Assembly (NCBI GenBank): GCA_900546175.1
Contig: URBX01000010.1
Coordinates: forward strand, 1-49,654
Direction of reading: 5' to 3'
Source of the DNA: an uncultured Eggerthella sp.
GTDB lineage: Bacteria; Actinomycetota; Coriobacteriia; Coriobacteriales; Eggerthellaceae
DNA length: 49,654 nt
Position 1 is the stretch's first letter. Each line of letters begins with the position of its first letter. The translations under genes were made by a program, and so were the position numbers. Positions 1 to 7,421 of the stretch are shown one piece after another. The notes below the pieces were generated by a model. It was not told the origin of the DNA and made no database searches. It saw nothing but the letters and a program-made list of their open reading frames with translations.

Positions 1-7
1 AATCATC

Positions 8-36
8 TTGGAAATGATATTATAAAATGATATAAT
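8..36 (+). promoter_or_regulatory. Promoter for flavin reductase gene
   Basis: A TTGGAA -35 box (8-13) and a perfect TATAAT -10 box (31-36) are separated by 17 bp. They lie about 40 bp upstream of the first gene's ATG. The surrounding DNA is very AT-rich, which raises the chance of a fortuitous match. Confidence 0.55.
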
Positions 37-75
37 TCAAATTATAATAAATTAATTTTGTAAAAGGAGAAGAAA

Positions 76-669
76 ATGTCAAGAGAAATATGGAAGGCTG
101 GAACTTTTGTATATCCAATTCCAGCTGTAATGGTTACATCTGGAACTTTTGAAAATGCAAATATTATGACGGTTGCTTGGACAGGTATAATAAATACAAA
201 TCCAGCAATGTGCTATATATCTGTAAGACCAGAGCGTTATTCATACAATTTAATAAAAGAAAATGGTGAATTTGTTATCAATTTAACAAATGAAAAATTG
301 GCATATGCAACAGATTGGTGTGGTGTAAGGTCAGGCTCTAAATATGATAAATTTAAAGAAATGAAATTAACAAAAGAAAAGGGAAAATTTGTAAAATGTC
401 CACTAATAAAAGAAAGTCCAGTAGCAGTTGAATGCAAAGTGAAGGAAATAAAAGAGCTAGGTAGTCATCATATGATAATTGCAGATGTTTTATCAATTGA
501 TGCTGATAAAAAATACATAGATGAAAATGGTGCATTTGATATATCTAAATGCAATTTAATAGCATATTCAAATGGTGGATATTATTCTTTAGGTAAGAAA
601 ATTGGAAAATTTGGCTTTTCAGTTGCCAAAAATAAGAAGAAAAGTAAAAATAACTCTTTTAGAGGTTGA
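76..669 (+). CDS. Flavin reductase family protein (flavoredoxin-like)
   Basis: This 197-residue protein has the flavin-reductase-like (FMN-binding split barrel) fold signature. An N-terminal segment around residues 13-45 (PIPAVMVTSG, then NIMTVAWTG) is followed by CYISVRPERYSYNLI and FVINLTNE. Proteins of this family bind FMN and pass electrons from NAD(P)H or ferredoxin to flavin or small acceptors in the cytoplasm; the true substrate cannot be told. The start is set by an AAAGGAGA ribosome site 8 bp upstream. The basic C-terminal tail (residues 180-197, Lys/Asn-rich) is not part of the fold. Its end overlaps the promoter of the rpmG-secE-nusG operon. Base composition is that of the low-GC segment, unlike everything after about 3.8 kb. 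Confidence 0.85.
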   Translation: MSREIWKAGTFVYPIPAVMVTSGTFENANIMTVAWTGIINTNPAMCYISVRPERYSYNLIKENGEFVINLTNEKLAYATDWCGVRSGSKYDKFKEMKLTKEKGKFVKCPLIKESPVAVECKVKEIKELGSHHMIIADVLSIDADKKYIDENGAFDISKCNLIAYSNGGYYSLGKKIGKFGFSVAKNKKKSKNNSFRG

Positions 670-694
670 CATATCTGAAAACAAGTGATAAAAT
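666..694 (+). promoter_or_regulatory. Promoter of rpmG-secE-nusG operon
   Basis: A consensus TTGACA (666-671) and a TAAAAT (689-694) are spaced by exactly 17 bp. The -35 box overlaps the stop codon region of the flavin reductase gene. The next gene, rpmG, starts 77 bp downstream, so transcription of the ribosomal/Sec cluster probably begins here. Confidence 0.7.
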
Positions 695-770
695 ATTTAA
701 GCATATGATTTAAGAAATAGATAGCTTATATAAAATATAGCAAAAATAATTAGCTGGAGGTGTATCTAAA

Positions 771-935
771 ATGGCTGCAAAAGGAGCAAGAGAATCAATA
801 ACATTAGCATGTTCAGATTGTAAAAGAAGAAATTATACAACTGAAAAAAATAAAAAAAATACAACAGATAGACTTGAAGTAGTAAAATATTGTCCATTCT
901 GCAAAAAACGTACAACACATAAAGAAACAAAATAA
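771..935 (+). CDS. rpmG: 50S ribosomal protein L33
   Basis: This is a 54-residue L33 of the zinc-binding type. Two Cys pairs, CSDC (residues 14-17) and CPFC (41-44), frame the basic core, and the C-terminus KKRTTHKETK is typical. L33 sits near the E site of the large ribosomal subunit. The ATG is preceded by a strong GGAGGTG site (757-763). It is the first gene of the rpmG-secE-nusG order that is standard in Firmicutes, 21 bp before secE. Confidence 0.93.
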   Translation: MAAKGARESITLACSDCKRRNYTTEKNKKNTTDRLEVVKYCPFCKKRTTHKETK

Positions 936-956
936 CCTTTCAAGGAGGAATTTTTA

Positions 957-1355
957 ATGGCTAAAGATGAAAAAAATAAAAAGAATAAAAATCCAAAAAA
1001 AAGTTTTCTTAAAGAATCAAAAGCAGAGTTAAAAAAGGTTTCTTGGCCAACACCTAAGAGCTTGGCTAATGATACTGCAACTGTTATAGGAATAGTATTA
1101 GTTGTGGCAATTATTGTATTTATATTAGACTTTATATTCTTAGCTTTTAATGAAAATGTTTTAATAAAAGCTGAAGAAAAAATAAAAGGTAATAATACTG
1201 TAATAGAACAAACTGTAAATCAATCATCAGATGAAAATACAGAATCAAACACAACTACTGACGAAACAAATACAGAAGATTCAAATGTAACAGAAGAAAC
1301 TACTACACAAGAAAATACTGAAAATTCTGGAACAGGCAATAATTCAGCTGAGTAA
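957..1355 (+). CDS. secE: Preprotein translocase subunit SecE
   Basis: SecE is the small membrane subunit of the SecYEG channel. Residues 15-45 carry the conserved amphipathic segment (KSFLKESKAELKKVSWPTPK), followed by one transmembrane helix at about 42-65. That core is the full length of single-span bacterial SecE. The remaining ~55 residues (about 78-132) are a low-complexity tail rich in Thr, Glu and Asn, which is unusual and would be expected on the far side of the membrane from the N-terminus. The gene has a GGAGGA ribosome site and sits between rpmG and nusG as in most Firmicutes. Confidence 0.92.
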   Translation: MAKDEKNKKNKNPKKSFLKESKAELKKVSWPTPKSLANDTATVIGIVLVVAIIVFILDFIFLAFNENVLIKAEEKIKGNNTVIEQTVNQSSDENTESNTTTDETNTEDSNVTEETTTQENTENSGTGNNSAE

Positions 1356-1391
1356 TTTTAAGAATACAATTATATAAAGGAGGCTAAAAAA

Positions 1392-1925
1392 ATGTCTCGA
1401 GAAAACGAGGAATTAATTCCAAGATGGTATGTAGTACATACATATTCGGGTTATGAAAATAAGGTTAAAAAAGATCTAGAAAACAAAGTTAAAAACAGAG
1501 AACTTGAAGATTTCTTTTTCGATATAATTGTACCAATGGAAGAGCAGATTGAAATAAAAGATGGAAAGAAAAAAACTAATTTAAAGAAAGTATTTCCAGG
1601 ATATGTTTTAATAAAAATGATTGTTACAGAAGAAACTTGGTATATTGTAAGAAATACTAGAGGTGTAACTGGATTCGTTGGATCTGGAACTGACCCAATT
1701 CCACTTACTGATGAAGAAATCAGAAGTATGGGATTTGAAAAAGTAGAAGTAAATGTTGATTACGATGTAAATGATTCTGTAAAAATTATTGAAGGTGCGT
1801 TCGCTGAATGTGTTGGAACAGTACAGGAAATTAACAAAGAAAAACATAAAGTTAAAGTACTAGTTTCAATGTTTGGTAGAGAAACACCAGTTGAACTTGA
1901 TTTTTCACAAGTTCAAAAAGTTTAA
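1392..1925 (+). CDS. nusG: Transcription termination/antitermination protein NusG
   Basis: NusG binds RNA polymerase and links it to Rho or to the ribosome. The 177-residue protein has the NGN domain (PRWYVVHTYSGYENKVKKDL at residues 10-29, then VFPGYVLIKM at 67-76 and VRNTRGVTGFVG) and a C-terminal KOW domain (residues 125-177, VKIIEGAFAECVGTV). Length is normal for the family. It follows secE by 36 bp with an AAAGGAGG ribosome site, and the rplK-rplA pair comes after a 73-bp gap. Confidence 0.96.
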   Translation: MSRENEELIPRWYVVHTYSGYENKVKKDLENKVKNRELEDFFFDIIVPMEEQIEIKDGKKKTNLKKVFPGYVLIKMIVTEETWYIVRNTRGVTGFVGSGTDPIPLTDEEIRSMGFEKVEVNVDYDVNDSVKIIEGAFAECVGTVQEINKEKHKVKVLVSMFGRETPVELDFSQVQKV

Positions 1926-1998
1926 TTTTATAAAGTGTTAATAATTTAAAATTACATAAATTATTTTGTCAATATCATATTAAAGGAGGTGCAATACA

Positions 1999-2436
1999 GT
2001 GGCAGACAACAAGAAAGAAGAATTCAAAATCATAAAACTACAAATTCCTGCAGGTAAAGCTACACCAGCTCCACCAGTAGGACCAGCTTTAGGAGCAAGT
2101 GGTGTTAACATTATGCAATTTGTTAAAGAATTCAATGATAGAACTGCAAATCAACCTGGAATGATAATACCAGTTGTTATTACAGTTAATCCAAAGGATA
2201 AATCTTTTACATTTGTAACTAAAGTTCCACCAGTAGCAGTATTAATTAAAAAAGCTGCTAAAATTGAAAAAGCTTCAGGAAAGCCAAACAAAGAAAAAGT
2301 TGCTACAATAACAAAAGCTCAAGTTAAAGAAATAGCTGAACAAAAAATGCCAGACTTAAATGCTGCATCATTAGAAGCTGCAATGAGTATGGTTGCTGGA
2401 ACAGCTCGTTCTATGGGTGTTGTAGTTGCTGAATAA
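1999..2436 (+). CDS. rplK: 50S ribosomal protein L11
   Basis: L11 forms part of the GTPase-associated centre of the large subunit with 23S rRNA. The 145-residue protein has the family motifs LQIPAGKATPAPPVGPALG (residues 14-32) and GVNIMQFVKEFN in the N-terminal domain. The C-terminal RNA-binding domain ends with SMVAGTARSMGVVV. It uses a GTG start, set by the strong AAAGGAGGTG site 8 bp upstream. rplA follows after 58 bp. Confidence 0.97.
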   Translation: MADNKKEEFKIIKLQIPAGKATPAPPVGPALGASGVNIMQFVKEFNDRTANQPGMIIPVVITVNPKDKSFTFVTKVPPVAVLIKKAAKIEKASGKPNKEKVATITKAQVKEIAEQKMPDLNAASLEAAMSMVAGTARSMGVVVAE

Positions 2437-2494
2437 TAATTAAAATAAAAATTGGGAGAATGTAAACATTCGTTAATACCAAAGGAGGATTAAA

Positions 2495-3181
2495 ATGAAA
2501 AAAAATGGAAAGAGATATCAAGAATGCGAAAAGCTTGTTGATAAATCAAAAGTATATCCAGTAGCAGAAGCTATTGAATTATTAGAAAAAATGCCAAAAG
2601 CAAAATTTGACGAAACTGTTGAATTGCATGTAAAATTAGGAGTTGATTCTAAACATGCTGATCAACAAGTTAGAGGTACTACAGTACTTCCAAATGGAAC
2701 AGGTAAAACTTTAAAAGTTTTAGTATTTGCTAAAGGACCTAAAGCTGATGAAGCTGTAAAAGCTGGAGCAGATTATGTAGGTGCTGAAGAATTAATACCA
2801 AAAATTGAAAAAGAAAACTGGTTTGATTATGATGTAATCGTAGCTACACCTGATATGATGGGTGTTGTTGGTAGATTAGGTAAAGTATTAGGACCAAAAG
2901 GATTAATGCCAAACCCAAAATCTGGAACAGTAACAATGGATGTTACAAAAGCTATACAAGAAATCAAATCTGGTAAAGTTGAATATAGATTAGATAAAAC
3001 TAATATAATTCACTTAGGATTTGGTAAGGTTTCATTTGGTAAAGATAAATTAGTAGAAAACTATGATGCAATAATGGGAGCTATTTTAAAAGCTAAACCA
3101 GCTGCAGCAAAAGGACAATACATTAAGAGTGTTGCAATTTCTACTACTATGGGACCTAGTATGTATATTGATCAAAAATAA
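2495..3181 (+). CDS. rplA: 50S ribosomal protein L1
   Basis: L1 binds 23S rRNA at the L1 stalk and can repress its own operon. The 228-residue protein is of standard length. It carries the conserved GKVLGPKGLMPNPKSGTVT segment (about residues 129-147) and begins KKNGKRYQE, with an AAGGAGG ribosome site. It is followed by a long structured leader rather than directly by rplJ, as in other bacteria. Confidence 0.97.
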   Translation: MKKNGKRYQECEKLVDKSKVYPVAEAIELLEKMPKAKFDETVELHVKLGVDSKHADQQVRGTTVLPNGTGKTLKVLVFAKGPKADEAVKAGADYVGAEELIPKIEKENWFDYDVIVATPDMMGVVGRLGKVLGPKGLMPNPKSGTVTMDVTKAIQEIKSGKVEYRLDKTNIIHLGFGKVSFGKDKLVENYDAIMGAILKAKPAAAKGQYIKSVAISTTMGPSMYIDQK

Positions 3182-3192
3182 TTTATAAATAA

Positions 3193-3297
3193 ATAGCCAA
3201 AGAAAGTAGGCAACAGTAAGTCCTACCGAGGCATATAATGAACGGATTTATCCAATCTTTATAATGCCTTTGGGCTATGAAGATTGGATTTATTTTT
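3193..3297 (+). promoter_or_regulatory. Ribosomal protein L10 leader with attenuator hairpin
   Basis: The 145-bp gap before rplJ folds like the L10 leader of Firmicutes. ATAGCCAAAG (3193-3202) pairs with CTTTGGGCTAT (3268-3278), GTAGG (3206-3210) with CCTAC (3222-3226), and AGGCAT (3229-3234) with ATGCCT (3264-3269). A second, competing stem, ATCCAATCTT (3250-3259) with AAGATTGGAT (3280-3289), is followed by a T-rich run, giving an intrinsic terminator. By analogy with the known L10(L12) feedback on rplJL, L10 binding would favour termination; that switch is inferred. Confidence 0.8.
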
Positions 3298-3326
3298 GCA
3301 AATTTTTTAGGAGGTGAAATCAAAAA

Positions 3327-5393
3327 ATGGCTAGCGAAAAAGCACTAAAACAAAAAGAAGAATTAGTAAAAGCTTTAGCAGAAAGAATGAAATCTGCAAA
3401 AGTTATTATATTAACAGATTACAGAGGAATTAATGTTGCAGATGTAACAAAATTAAGAGCTGACTTAAGAAATACAAACTCAGAATATAAAGTTATCAAA
3501 AACAACATTATAAAAAGAGCTCTTGATATGAATGGGGAATCAGCACTTGATGATTTATTAACAGGACCTACTGCAGTATTAATGGGTGATGAAGATTATT
3601 TAGAGCCATCAAAAGTTCTTTACAATTTTGCAAAGGATAATGATTTTTACAAAATCAAAGGTGGTATTATAGACGGAAAAGTTATGACAGCAGAAGAAAT
3701 TATTACACTTGCAAAACTTCCATCAAAACAAGAATTACTTGCAAAACTTGCTGGATGTTTACTTGCAAATATTTCAAAATTGGCTGTTGCGCTTGATCAA
3801 GTTAAAGCTCAAAAAGAAGCTGAAAAGAAACAAGCAAAGGCGCTTAAAGAACAGAAAAAGGCACAGAAGAATGCAAAGAAAGAAGGTATCCCTGTAGATG
3901 TTGCGGTAAATGCAACCGCACGTTTTTCGGACGCTCAGCCTTCTTCGGGTCATTTTGTGACGAAGCCAAAACGCTCAAAAAAACGTATAGCAGGAATTGT
4001 TTTTGGGAGCATTTTTGGCGTGTTGGCTCTTGTGTACCTGGCCGGTTGTGTATGGTTTTGGGGTCATTTCTTCCCAAATTCAGTATTTGGTTCGCATGAT
4101 GTTTCTTGGGAATCAAGTGAGGAATTTGCTAAAGAATTAGATGGTCGCATTGCTGATTATCGTTTAGAAGTCTCATCAGAAGTTTGTGATTATCAGCTTG
4201 CTATCACTGGAGACCAAATTGACGTCAAGATTGATAAAGATGCGGTAAGAAAAGATGCATGCTCAACTCAGAATTTCTTGGCGTGGCCTTATGAAATCTT
4301 TCAAAAGCATGATGTAAGCAATGTGGTTCGTGCTTCCTTTAATGAAGAAGTGCTCAATAACATTATTGATGCTTCAATAGCTGAATATAACCCTACGGCT
4401 GAACCTTCTGCCGATGCAACTATTACTTATAATGACGACTTCAAAACCTTTTTCCTTACACCTCAAGTGTATGGAAAGCAAATAGATGCTGATTCTTTTA
4501 AGAAATCCATTAAAGAATCAATTCGCGTTGTTTCCTCTTCGTATGAGGTAACCAATGATGACTTCATTAAGCCAGTTATTACCGCCGATGATCCTCGTTT
4601 GCAAAAAGCTCTTGAAACCGCAAATGGATATATTGAAGGTGAAATTCCTCTCACTATGAATGGAACGGTTGATGCAGGAAAGGTTGATAAGAAAACTATT
4701 GCTTCATGGATTGTATTAGATGAAAACCTTGAAGCATCTCTAAGTAATGAACTCCTTGCTCAGTGGGTTGATGCTCTTTCACAAGATATGAATACGGCTG
4801 GCGCAACTAAAACTTGGGTTCGTGCCGATGGGAAAGAATGTACCGTAAGTGGTGGTGTATATGGTTGGAAGGTTGATACTACAGGTTTAGAAGAGACGAT
4901 TCTCAACCAGATTACTACCAAAAACTACGCAACAATTGATATTCCTTGTAGCCAAACTGCCGATCGCTATACACCAGCAGGAGGTCGTGATTTTGGTTCA
5001 TATGTTGACGTTGACATTACCGAGCAACGCGTTCGCTATTACAGTGAATCGGACGAGTTGATTTATGAATGCAATTGCGTAACTGGTCTTCCTACTGCTG
5101 GTCGCGCAACACCAAAGGGTTCATATTATTTGCGTTTAAAGCAGTCTCCTGCAACGCTGGTTTCAAGCACAAAGGACGAAGAAGGTAAACCAACCTATGA
5201 GACCAAGGTTAGTTATTGGATGCCATTTATCGGCAATAGTGTTGGTTTGCATGATGCAACCTGGCAGTCTTCTTTTGGAGGAAACAGGTACTTATCTAAT
5301 GGTTCTCATGGTTGCGTTAATTTGTCATACAACGACGCGAAGTGGTTTTATGAAAACCTTCCTGTCAATACCTGCGTAATTACTCACGGTTAA
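3327..5393 (+). CDS. Chimeric ORF: rplJ fused to a YkuD L,D-transpeptidase
   Basis: The 688-codon frame joins two unrelated proteins. Residues 1-~163 are nearly complete ribosomal protein L10 (LTDYRGINVADVTKLR, then SEYKVIKNNIIKRAL, ending LAVALDQVKAQKEAE). After a Lys/Ala/Gln-rich bridge, residues ~175-688 are a cell-wall L,D-transpeptidase. That part has a cytoplasmic basic stretch, one transmembrane helix at 221-248, a peptidoglycan-binding/domain-4-like region, and a C-terminal YkuD domain with catalytic SHGCVNLS near residue 665. The enzyme makes 3-3 peptide crosslinks in peptidoglycan. Such a fusion makes no biological sense, and rplL is missing downstream. It is best read as two genes joined by assembly: rplJ truncated at its last residues, and a transpeptidase lacking its own start. 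Confidence 0.85.
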   Translation: MASEKALKQKEELVKALAERMKSAKVIILTDYRGINVADVTKLRADLRNTNSEYKVIKNNIIKRALDMNGESALDDLLTGPTAVLMGDEDYLEPSKVLYNFAKDNDFYKIKGGIIDGKVMTAEEIITLAKLPSKQELLAKLAGCLLANISKLAVALDQVKAQKEAEKKQAKALKEQKKAQKNAKKEGIPVDVAVNATARFSDAQPSSGHFVTKPKRSKKRIAGIVFGSIFGVLALVYLAGCVWFWGHFFPNSVFGSHDVSWESSEEFAKELDGRIADYRLEVSSEVCDYQLAITGDQIDVKIDKDAVRKDACSTQNFLAWPYEIFQKHDVSNVVRASFNEEVLNNIIDASIAEYNPTAEPSADATITYNDDFKTFFLTPQVYGKQIDADSFKKSIKESIRVVSSSYEVTNDDFIKPVITADDPRLQKALETANGYIEGEIPLTMNGTVDAGKVDKKTIASWIVLDENLEASLSNELLAQWVDALSQDMNTAGATKTWVRADGKECTVSGGVYGWKVDTTGLEETILNQITTKNYATIDIPCSQTADRYTPAGGRDFGSYVDVDITEQRVRYYSESDELIYECNCVTGLPTAGRATPKGSYYLRLKQSPATLVSSTKDEEGKPTYETKVSYWMPFIGNSVGLHDATWQSSFGGNRYLSNGSHGCVNLSYNDAKWFYENLPVNTCVITHG
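3795..3845. other. Probable assembly-chimera junction
   Basis: Upstream codons are almost all A/T-ending; downstream from about 3,840 GC rises and codon choice becomes that of the host chromosome. The join falls in a run of Lys, Ala, Glu and Gln codons. There the end of L10 and a basic N-terminus of a membrane protein could share short identical stretches such as AAAGAAGCTGAAAAG. The exact base cannot be fixed without the parent sequences. Confidence 0.8.
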
Positions 5394-5446
5394 GACAAGT
5401 CTTGAGTGTGCCTAAAATTGTGCGCTCAGCTTTTTGAGGATGGCAT

Positions 5447-6373
5447 ATGGTGCAAGAAGAAACATATCGCTTTTTTGGTGCACAAGAAGAGGGCATTATT
5501 GGAGTGCGAAATGGTTCATTCAATAATGCTCCTATAGGCGTGTTCGACTCAGGCTTTGGTGGCCTAACGGTAGTTCGCGAAATAATGAAAGCGCTTCCTG
5601 GCGAAAGCATTATCTATTTTGGTGATACGAATCATTGCCCCTATGGCCCTCGCCCTCAAGAAGAAGTAAAGGGTTTTGTAAAAGACATTTGCTCCTGGAT
5701 GGTTAAGCAGGGTGTCAAAATGATTGTAATTGCGTGCAATACTGCAACCGCGGCGGGCTTGACTATGGCACAACAGACCTTCGATTTGCCAGTATTGGGC
5801 GTTGTGGAACCTGGTGCACGTGCTGCTGCTCGAGCAACGAAAAACAGGCGTGTAGGGGTTATTGCAACTAAAGGAACGGTTGAATCAGGGGTCTATACTC
5901 ACGCTATTCGCAATATCGATGCGGGCATTACGGTTTTTTCGGTAGCTACTCCTCGATTTGTAGAAATAGCAGAGTTAGGCATCCGCATGGCAAAAGGGCC
6001 AATAGAAAACTACACTTCGCTTGCTTCTAAGGTGTATATTCGCCCTGAATTCCAAGAAATTGCTCAGGATTATCTTGATCCATTACGAAAGTGCAATATT
6101 GATACTTTGGTTTTAGGTTGTACTCATTTCCCTTTACTGAAAGCTCTTATCGGGGGAGTAATTGGGGTTAATGTGGTATTGGTCTCTTCTGCAACAGAAG
6201 TTGCAGCCGATTGTAAAGATATGCTGATTCGTCAAGGAAATTGCGCACAACCAAACCATATCCCGGAGTATCAGTTTTACACTTCAGGAAAAAACATTGA
6301 GGAATTTAGAAGTTTCGGTGCCCGTGTTTTGCGCTTTCCTCTTGATAGCCTCAAGCAGATTGATATTTGCTAA
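5447..6373 (+). CDS. murI: Glutamate racemase
   Basis: MurI converts L-glutamate to D-glutamate for peptidoglycan precursors. The 308-residue protein has both catalytic cysteine motifs: VIACNTATAAGL (about residues 99-110) and VLGCTHFPLL (about 222-231). It also has the substrate loop GVFDSGFGGLTV (32-43) and YFGDTNHCPYG. The family usually starts just before the GVFDSG motif, so about 25 N-terminal residues are extra; a GTG at 5504 is an alternative start, but the ATG at 5447 has a GAGG site. It lies 53 bp after the L,D-transpeptidase and before rdgB, a cell-wall and housekeeping run. Confidence 0.95.
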   Translation: MVQEETYRFFGAQEEGIIGVRNGSFNNAPIGVFDSGFGGLTVVREIMKALPGESIIYFGDTNHCPYGPRPQEEVKGFVKDICSWMVKQGVKMIVIACNTATAAGLTMAQQTFDLPVLGVVEPGARAAARATKNRRVGVIATKGTVESGVYTHAIRNIDAGITVFSVATPRFVEIAELGIRMAKGPIENYTSLASKVYIRPEFQEIAQDYLDPLRKCNIDTLVLGCTHFPLLKALIGGVIGVNVVLVSSATEVAADCKDMLIRQGNCAQPNHIPEYQFYTSGKNIEEFRSFGARVLRFPLDSLKQIDIC

Positions 6374-6416
6374 GAGGCAATGGTGTGCTTTGAGTTAATG
6401 AGATAAAGGTATTTAT

Positions 6417-7013
6417 ATGAAAGAAGTAATAATCGCTACAAATAACGCCCATAAAGTTTCAGAGATTAAAAATGCACTCGACTTTGAAGGATGGAGCTTC
6501 CGTACGCTCAAGGAGGCGGGAATCGTATCTGATCCGGAAGAAACGGGCACTACTTTTCTTGAGAATGCGCGTATAAAGGCTCGTGCGGCTTTTGAGGCCT
6601 CTGGAAAGCCTTCCTTGGCTGATGATTCGGGATTGATTGTAGACGCCCTTGACGGCGCTCCAGGAGTCTTTTCGTCCCGTTATGCAGGTGAAGAGGGTAA
6701 TGACGAAGCGAACAACCAAAAGCTTCTTTCAGCTCTTAAGCAGGTTCCTTTCGAAAAACGTACGGCTCGTTTTATGTGTTGTTTGGTCTTTATTGATGAA
6801 GATGGCTCGGAAACAACAGCGCAGGGCACTATTGAAGGCCGCATTGGGTATGAGGCTCGTGGTGAGGAAGGGTTTGGATATGACCCTCTGTTTTTAGCAG
6901 AGCAGTACAATTTCGAGGTCACCACCGCAGAGATTTCTCAAGCTGAAAAGAACAAAATCTCTCACAGAGGAAATGCTTTAAGAAATTTACGAAAAAAACT
7001 ATTGGCAAAATAA
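6417..7013 (+). CDS. rdgB: Non-canonical purine NTP pyrophosphatase (RdgB/HAM1)
   Basis: The enzyme hydrolyses ITP, dITP and XTP to monophosphates and so keeps inosine and xanthine out of nucleic acids. The 198-residue protein has the HAM1 motifs IIATNNAHKVSEI at the N-terminus, SLADDSGLIVDALDGAPGVF (about residues 65-84), GFGYDPLF, and the C-terminal SHRGNALR. An AAAGG site precedes the ATG. The last codons overlap the -35 box of the downstream tRNA promoter. Confidence 0.95.
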   Translation: MKEVIIATNNAHKVSEIKNALDFEGWSFRTLKEAGIVSDPEETGTTFLENARIKARAAFEASGKPSLADDSGLIVDALDGAPGVFSSRYAGEEGNDEANNQKLLSALKQVPFEKRTARFMCCLVFIDEDGSETTAQGTIEGRIGYEARGEEGFGYDPLFLAEQYNFEVTTAEISQAEKNKISHRGNALRNLRKKLLAK

Positions 7014-7029
7014 AAAATATCTGTATAAT
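7002..7029 (+). promoter_or_regulatory. Promoter of the tRNA-Pro/tRNA-Gly unit
   Basis: TTGGCA (7002-7007) and a perfect TATAAT (7024-7029) are 16 bp apart, with the tRNA-Pro gene starting 13 bp later. The -35 box lies in the last codons of rdgB. Confidence 0.75.
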
Positions 7030-7042
7030 AATTTCTTGCCGT

Positions 7043-7119
7043 CGGGATGTGGCGCAGTTTGGTAGCGCGCCTGCTTTGGGAGCAGGATGTCGCAGGTTCG
7101 AATCCTGTCATCCCGACCA
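7043..7119 (+). tRNA. tRNA-Pro (TGG)
   Basis: The gene folds as a complete cloverleaf. The acceptor stem pairs CGGGATG with CATCCCG, the anticodon arm is CCTGC-TTTGGGA-GCAGG with anticodon TGG, and the T arm contains GGTTCGAATCC. The 3' CCA is encoded. Confidence 0.96.
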
Positions 7120-7135
7120 TTTTTTTTACCATTAT

Positions 7136-7209
7136 GCGGGTGTAGTTCAATGGTAGAACTCCAGCCTTCCAAGCTGGTCACGCGGGTTCGATTCCCGTCA
7201 CCCGCTCCA
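7136..7209 (+). tRNA. tRNA-Gly (TCC)
   Basis: The acceptor stem pairs GCGGGTG with CACCCGC, the anticodon arm is CCAGC-CTTCCAA-GCTGG with anticodon TCC, and the T loop is GGTTCGATTCC. CCA is encoded. It is 16 bp from tRNA-Pro and shares its promoter and the terminator that follows. Confidence 0.96.
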
Positions 7210-7221
7210 TATAGTATCTGT

Positions 7222-7240
7222 GCCCGTTCGGGCTTTTTTT
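7222..7240 (+). terminator. Intrinsic terminator after tRNA-Gly
   Basis: A GCCC-GTTC-GGGC hairpin is followed directly by seven T residues. It ends the tRNA-Pro/tRNA-Gly transcript. The next 180 bp up to the LysR gene hold no gene that I can recognise. Confidence 0.85.
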
Positions 7241-7421
7241 ATGTCTTGTTTTCAAATATTGCTAATTCTTAGGGCCAATCCTTGGAGACATCTTGGAGCC
7301 ATCCCTTAATCTTGGGATTATTGGAACAAATGTGGATATGAGGGGACATAATAACCGCAGATAAGGGGCTTCCCTTAGTCTTAGCGTTTATGTAAGCCTG
7401 GCTTTTGGGTTAAGTGTATTT

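Noticed and set aside
3327..5393. A genuine, novel L10-transpeptidase fusion protein
   Set aside because: Composition shift at the join, loss of rplL/rpoBC and incompatible cell locations make an assembly artefact far more likely.
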